Assembly: GCA_020696955.1 (NCBI GenBank)
Contig: JAJFBK010000007.1
Location: 1-14,390, forward strand
DNA: 14,390 nt
Direction of reading: 5' to 3'
DNA from: Patescibacteria group bacterium
Lineage (GTDB): Bacteria > Patescibacteria > UBA1384 > CAILIB01
The notes beneath the pieces were generated by a model. The model made no database searches. It worked only from the letters and a program-made list of their open reading frames with translations, and was not told the DNA's origin. Positions 12,401-14,390 of the stretch are shown piece after piece; position 1 is the first letter of the stretch, and each line of letters starts with the position of its first letter. The translations under genes were made by a program, and so were the position numbers.

Positions 12401-12790
12401 CTAATCAGTCTTAGACTGCAAGTATTCAAATATGGACTTGAATACCTTTAACTGATCGTCATTCACCGCTTCTTGATTGGCATCTGCCTGGTCGTAGGCG
12501 GGATCAAAATCTTCGATTGCGTCTTTCAGTCTCCCGTGGGAAACCTTAAGAGCAACCATCAGAAGCGTTACCCCAATTTGGGCCGACTGATAAGTTACAT
12601 CTTTTGGAAATGCCTCTGCAAGGCGCTGCGCTGCCTCCCAGTACTGAGCCCTCACAGCTTGCTCGGCTTCTACCGACAATCCCTGCAGGCTTGAGTTCCG
12701 AATTCGCTTCATTTCCTCGGTTTCGGTAACACCAAGGTCAGCCGCTAAATCCAGTAATGTCTGAATGATGCCTTTATTGTCTCTTTTCAT
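12401..12790 (-). CDS. Helical cytosolic protein of unknown function
   Basis: I do not recognise this 129-residue protein. It starts MKRDNKGIIQTLLDLAADLG and is predicted all-helical, soluble and acidic, with regions IRNSSLQGLSVEAEQAVRAQ, YWEAAQRLAEAFPKD and IGVTLLMVALKVSHGRLKDA, then an Asp-rich end. There are no cysteines or obvious catalytic motifs. The frame is open upstream to 12844, but the ATG at 12790 is preferred: GGGAGGA sits just upstream (core GGAGG, 5-base spacing), and the longer version would begin inside the -35 element. It has its own near-consensus promoter, a strong SD and a strong terminator, so it is a well-expressed single gene. A structural or regulatory role is possible but unassigned. 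Confidence 0.8.
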   Translation of the reverse strand: MKRDNKGIIQTLLDLAADLGVTETEEMKRIRNSSLQGLSVEAEQAVRAQYWEAAQRLAEAFPKDVTYQSAQIGVTLLMVALKVSHGRLKDAIEDFDPAYDQADANQEAVNDDQLKVFKSIFEYLQSKTD

Positions 12791-12794
12791 GTCG

Positions 12795-12801
12795 TCCTCC
12801 C
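12795..12801 (-). promoter_or_regulatory. Strong Shine-Dalgarno site
   Basis: GGGAGGA on the minus strand, with core GGAGG 5 bases before the ATG at 12790. It decides the start codon and is the best SD in the window. Confidence 0.88.
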
Positions 12802-12815
12802 TTTTCACAGTGCGG

Positions 12816-12844
12816 ACTATGCCATAAATCACCCGAAAAGTCAA
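12816..12844 (-). promoter_or_regulatory. Near-consensus sigma-70 promoter
   Basis: On the minus strand TTGACT (12844-12839), a 17-base spacer, then CATAGT (12821-12816) preceded by TG in the extended position (TGGCATAGT). The predicted leader is about 20 bases and includes the SD. It is the only full -35/-10 promoter I find here. Confidence 0.75.
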
Positions 12845-12862
12845 CGAGTATCAGTAAAGGTG

Positions 12863-13282
12863 CTAGGCTGATTTTACTTTGATCTCGGCCAGCTTCCAGA
12901 GAGCGGTTAGCATGTAGCATACCCCGATAAATATCATCAGAATCCTACCCCACGCCGTAAAGATAAGCACTTCGAGCAAGTCTGACAATTTAATAAAGCC
13001 AAAAAAACTGGCGGTGATCCCAGAGATTATTATGGAAACCGCAAAAATAAGCTTCAGAAGATTGTCCACTCTTTCGGCAAAAAGATAAGCGGGCCGGACT
13101 GTGGTCTCAATCCCGCCAATCAAAACTTGCCTGCTTCTACGTGGATGACGGCGATTAAGCCGAAAAATATCCTCGCCAATATCCTCAAAGAAGTCTTCCG
13201 CCTCTTCAAGCAGCTCTCGAATAAAATATGTCATAGGTATATTTGAGCTTATGTTGAACGATTTTACTGTAAGCCATCTCAT
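12863..13282 (-). CDS. Two-helix membrane protein of unknown function
   Basis: The 139-residue protein is not recognised. A basic, polar N-terminal region contains an acidic helix (IRELLEEAEDFFEDIGEDIF) and a basic patch (RLNRRHPRRSRQVLIGG), followed by two membrane helices (about 74-97 and 104-131) and a short positively charged tail (LAEIKVKSA). By the positive-inside rule both ends are likely cytoplasmic. An in-frame ATG at codon 17 (13234) would give a 123-residue protein beginning MTYFIREL. Neither start has an SD, so the N-terminus is uncertain. It lies 72 bases upstream of, and reads the same way as, the unknown 129-residue gene, which nevertheless has its own promoter. Confidence 0.65.
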   Translation of the reverse strand: MRWLTVKSFNISSNIPMTYFIRELLEEAEDFFEDIGEDIFRLNRRHPRRSRQVLIGGIETTVRPAYLFAERVDNLLKLIFAVSIIISGITASFFGFIKLSDLLEVLIFTAWGRILMIFIGVCYMLTALWKLAEIKVKSA

Positions 13283-13304
13283 GTTAAAAGGCTAATTCCT
13301 ATCG

Positions 13305-13310
13305 TATAAA
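13305..13310 (+). promoter_or_regulatory. -10 box giving a nearly leaderless hydrolase start
   Basis: TATAAA ends 6 bases before the ATG at 13317, the same spacing as at 2593-2598 and 4682-4687. TGTTAA at 13282-13287 is a poor -35 at 17 bases. There is no SD. Confidence 0.45.
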
Positions 13311-13316
13311 AGAGCT

Positions 13317-14339
13317 ATGCGGAAAAGCACTCTTCTCTTATTAATCGTCGCCCTCTTTATTATCGGGGGCAGTATTGCCAATACATTAAAGGAGAAAAAA
13401 CAGATCGTATCAACAATTGATCGCACTCCCAGTCCGACAGTCTCCGACACCTCCTCTCCTTCTCCTTCCCCAATCCCTCACCCCGTCTCCCTGCCTGCAC
13501 TCGCCGAAAAAGAATTGGCTGGAAGCGCCTTCACAGTCGGGCGCATTCTCGAAGAAACCACAGACTATACCCGACACTATATCACTTATAAAAGTGGCGA
13601 CCTCACCATTTCCGGAATCATGAACAAGCCAAAAGGAAACGGGCCCTTCCCCATCCTCATTCTCAATCATGGATACATAGATCCTGCCGTTTATACGAAT
13701 GGTCGAGGCTTGAAACGAGAACAAGACTACCTAGTTAAAAAAGGATATGTCGTGGTGCATCCCGACTACCGGAACCACGCAGATTCAGACAAAGACCCCG
13801 TCAACGACCTCAACTTTCGGTTGGGTTATATTGAAGATTCGGCCAACTTAGTGGATGCACTCAAAAAATCAGACCTGGCCTACCTAGACAAAGGAAGGGT
13901 TGGAATGCTTGGTCACTCCATGGGCGGAGGGGTAACCATGGGCGTCCTTGTCACCCATCCAGACCTCGTGAAAGCTGCCGCCTTGTTTGCCCCAATCAGT
14001 GCTTCGGCCAAGGAAAATTTTGATCGTTACACTGCCGAGAGAACTGACCTGGCAAAGCAGATCGAAGCCTTATACGGCATCCCTGAATCAAATCCTGAGT
14101 TTTGGAAGAATATTTCTTTTGAGAACTTCTTTTCCAAAGTCAGCGTACCCGTACTCGTGCATCATGGAACGAGTGACAAATCAACGCCTCTCAGATGGTC
14201 GGAGGCAATCGTTGATAATCTTAAGAAAAACGGAAAAACCGTAACCTTCCACGTATACCCCGGGGAACCACATGAATTCACCGGTGCCTGGCCAACCGTC
14301 ATGCAACGAACCACCGACTTCTTCGAGGCTTCTCTTTAA
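13317..14339 (+). CDS. Membrane-anchored alpha/beta hydrolase (dienelactone hydrolase/S9-like)
   Basis: The 340-residue protein has a basic start (MRKS), one membrane helix (about 5-21), a Ser/Pro/Thr linker containing SPSPSPIP (47-54) and an extracytoplasmic alpha/beta-hydrolase domain from about residue 85. PILILNHGY (112-120) is the oxyanion strand, GHSMGGG (199-205) the nucleophile elbow with S201, GTSDKSTP (284-291) supplies D287 and EPHEF (317-321) supplies H319, so the triad is complete. It resembles the dienelactone-hydrolase/prolyl-oligopeptidase C-terminal family, whose members cleave esters or short peptides at the cell surface. The hydrophobic helix has no lipobox cysteine, so it is anchored as an uncleaved signal-anchor. 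Its tethered layout with a low-complexity linker matches the thioredoxin at 2605-3087. Substrate unknown. Confidence 0.88.
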   Translation: MRKSTLLLLIVALFIIGGSIANTLKEKKQIVSTIDRTPSPTVSDTSSPSPSPIPHPVSLPALAEKELAGSAFTVGRILEETTDYTRHYITYKSGDLTISGIMNKPKGNGPFPILILNHGYIDPAVYTNGRGLKREQDYLVKKGYVVVHPDYRNHADSDKDPVNDLNFRLGYIEDSANLVDALKKSDLAYLDKGRVGMLGHSMGGGVTMGVLVTHPDLVKAAALFAPISASAKENFDRYTAERTDLAKQIEALYGIPESNPEFWKNISFENFFSKVSVPVLVHHGTSDKSTPLRWSEAIVDNLKKNGKTVTFHVYPGEPHEFTGAWPTVMQRTTDFFEASL

Positions 14340-14390
14340 ATTTTAAGATTTAACCTAGTGTAGCTATCTTCCAAGCTGAGCAATACTGTA

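Noticed and set aside
12791..12844. Upstream extension of the 12401-12790 protein starting MTFRVIYG at 12844
   Set aside because: This start lies inside the -35 element of the promoter at 12816-12844, and a strong SD sits just before the internal ATG at 12790.
14340..14390. Right-edge sequence after the hydrolase
   Set aside because: 51 AT-rich bases with no hairpin, no open frame of note and no recognisable site.

Overview
The window looks like chromosomal DNA from a small-genome bacterium, most probably a member of the Patescibacteria/CPR (Microgenomates- or Saccharibacteria-like). This is an inference from several traits: very tight gene packing; membrane-anchored proteins with Ser/Pro/Thr-rich linkers just after the anchor; almost no Shine-Dalgarno sequences; and -10 boxes lying only a few bases before many start codons. 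TAA, TAG and TGA all serve as stops, so there is no sign of the UGA=Gly code used by some CPR lineages. I see no tRNA, rRNA, CRISPR array, insertion sequence or phage gene.

Layout. Positions 1-104 (-) hold the N-terminus of a peroxiredoxin that runs off the left edge. It is divergent from a long rightward run: a Nudix hydrolase (173-646), an ABC-2 type exporter (ATPase 713-1471, permease 1474-2580), a membrane-anchored thioredoxin plus a CcdA-like electron carrier (2605-3816), a DUF1801 protein and a DinB-fold protein (3822-4648), a YqeG-type HAD phosphatase (4694-5233) and an LPG-synthase/UPF0104-type membrane protein (5230-6222). A leftward diacylglycerol-kinase-type lipid kinase (6217-7092) overlaps the end of this run tail to tail and is divergent from a PAP2 lipid phosphatase (7173-7859). 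A DUF378 membrane protein (7913-8119, -) and a Ham1/ITPase-type nucleotide pyrophosphatase (8336-8950, -) follow. Next is a rightward cluster of two PhnB-type VOC proteins, a second DUF1801 protein and a small acidic unknown protein (9081-10622). A divergent pair resembling MhqO (ring-cleaving dioxygenase, 10675-11625, -) and MhqD (esterase, 11743-12378, +) comes next, then two unknown leftward genes (12401-12790 and 12863-13282) and a membrane-anchored alpha/beta hydrolase (13317-14339).

How the genes may work together. Three themes stand out. First, envelope thiol chemistry: CcdA-like carrier plus tethered thioredoxin, with a peroxiredoxin at the edge. Second, lipid-phosphate metabolism: four genes within about 3.2 kb that could handle phosphatidylglycerophosphate, diacylglycerol and phosphatidate. 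Third, house-cleaning and detoxification: Nudix, ITPase, PhnB/VOC proteins, DUF1801, DinB-fold and the Mhq pair, whose Bacillus counterparts respond to quinones and other electrophiles. Bidirectional terminators at about 7869-7896 and 10640-10668 separate convergent units.

I found no clearly new defence or mobile system. The most notable items are the Mhq-like pair with an inverted repeat between its genes, the lipid-phosphate cluster, the thioredoxin/CcdA pair with altered motifs, the largely SD-less gene starts, and an unknown 129-residue protein that has an unusually complete promoter, SD and terminator.
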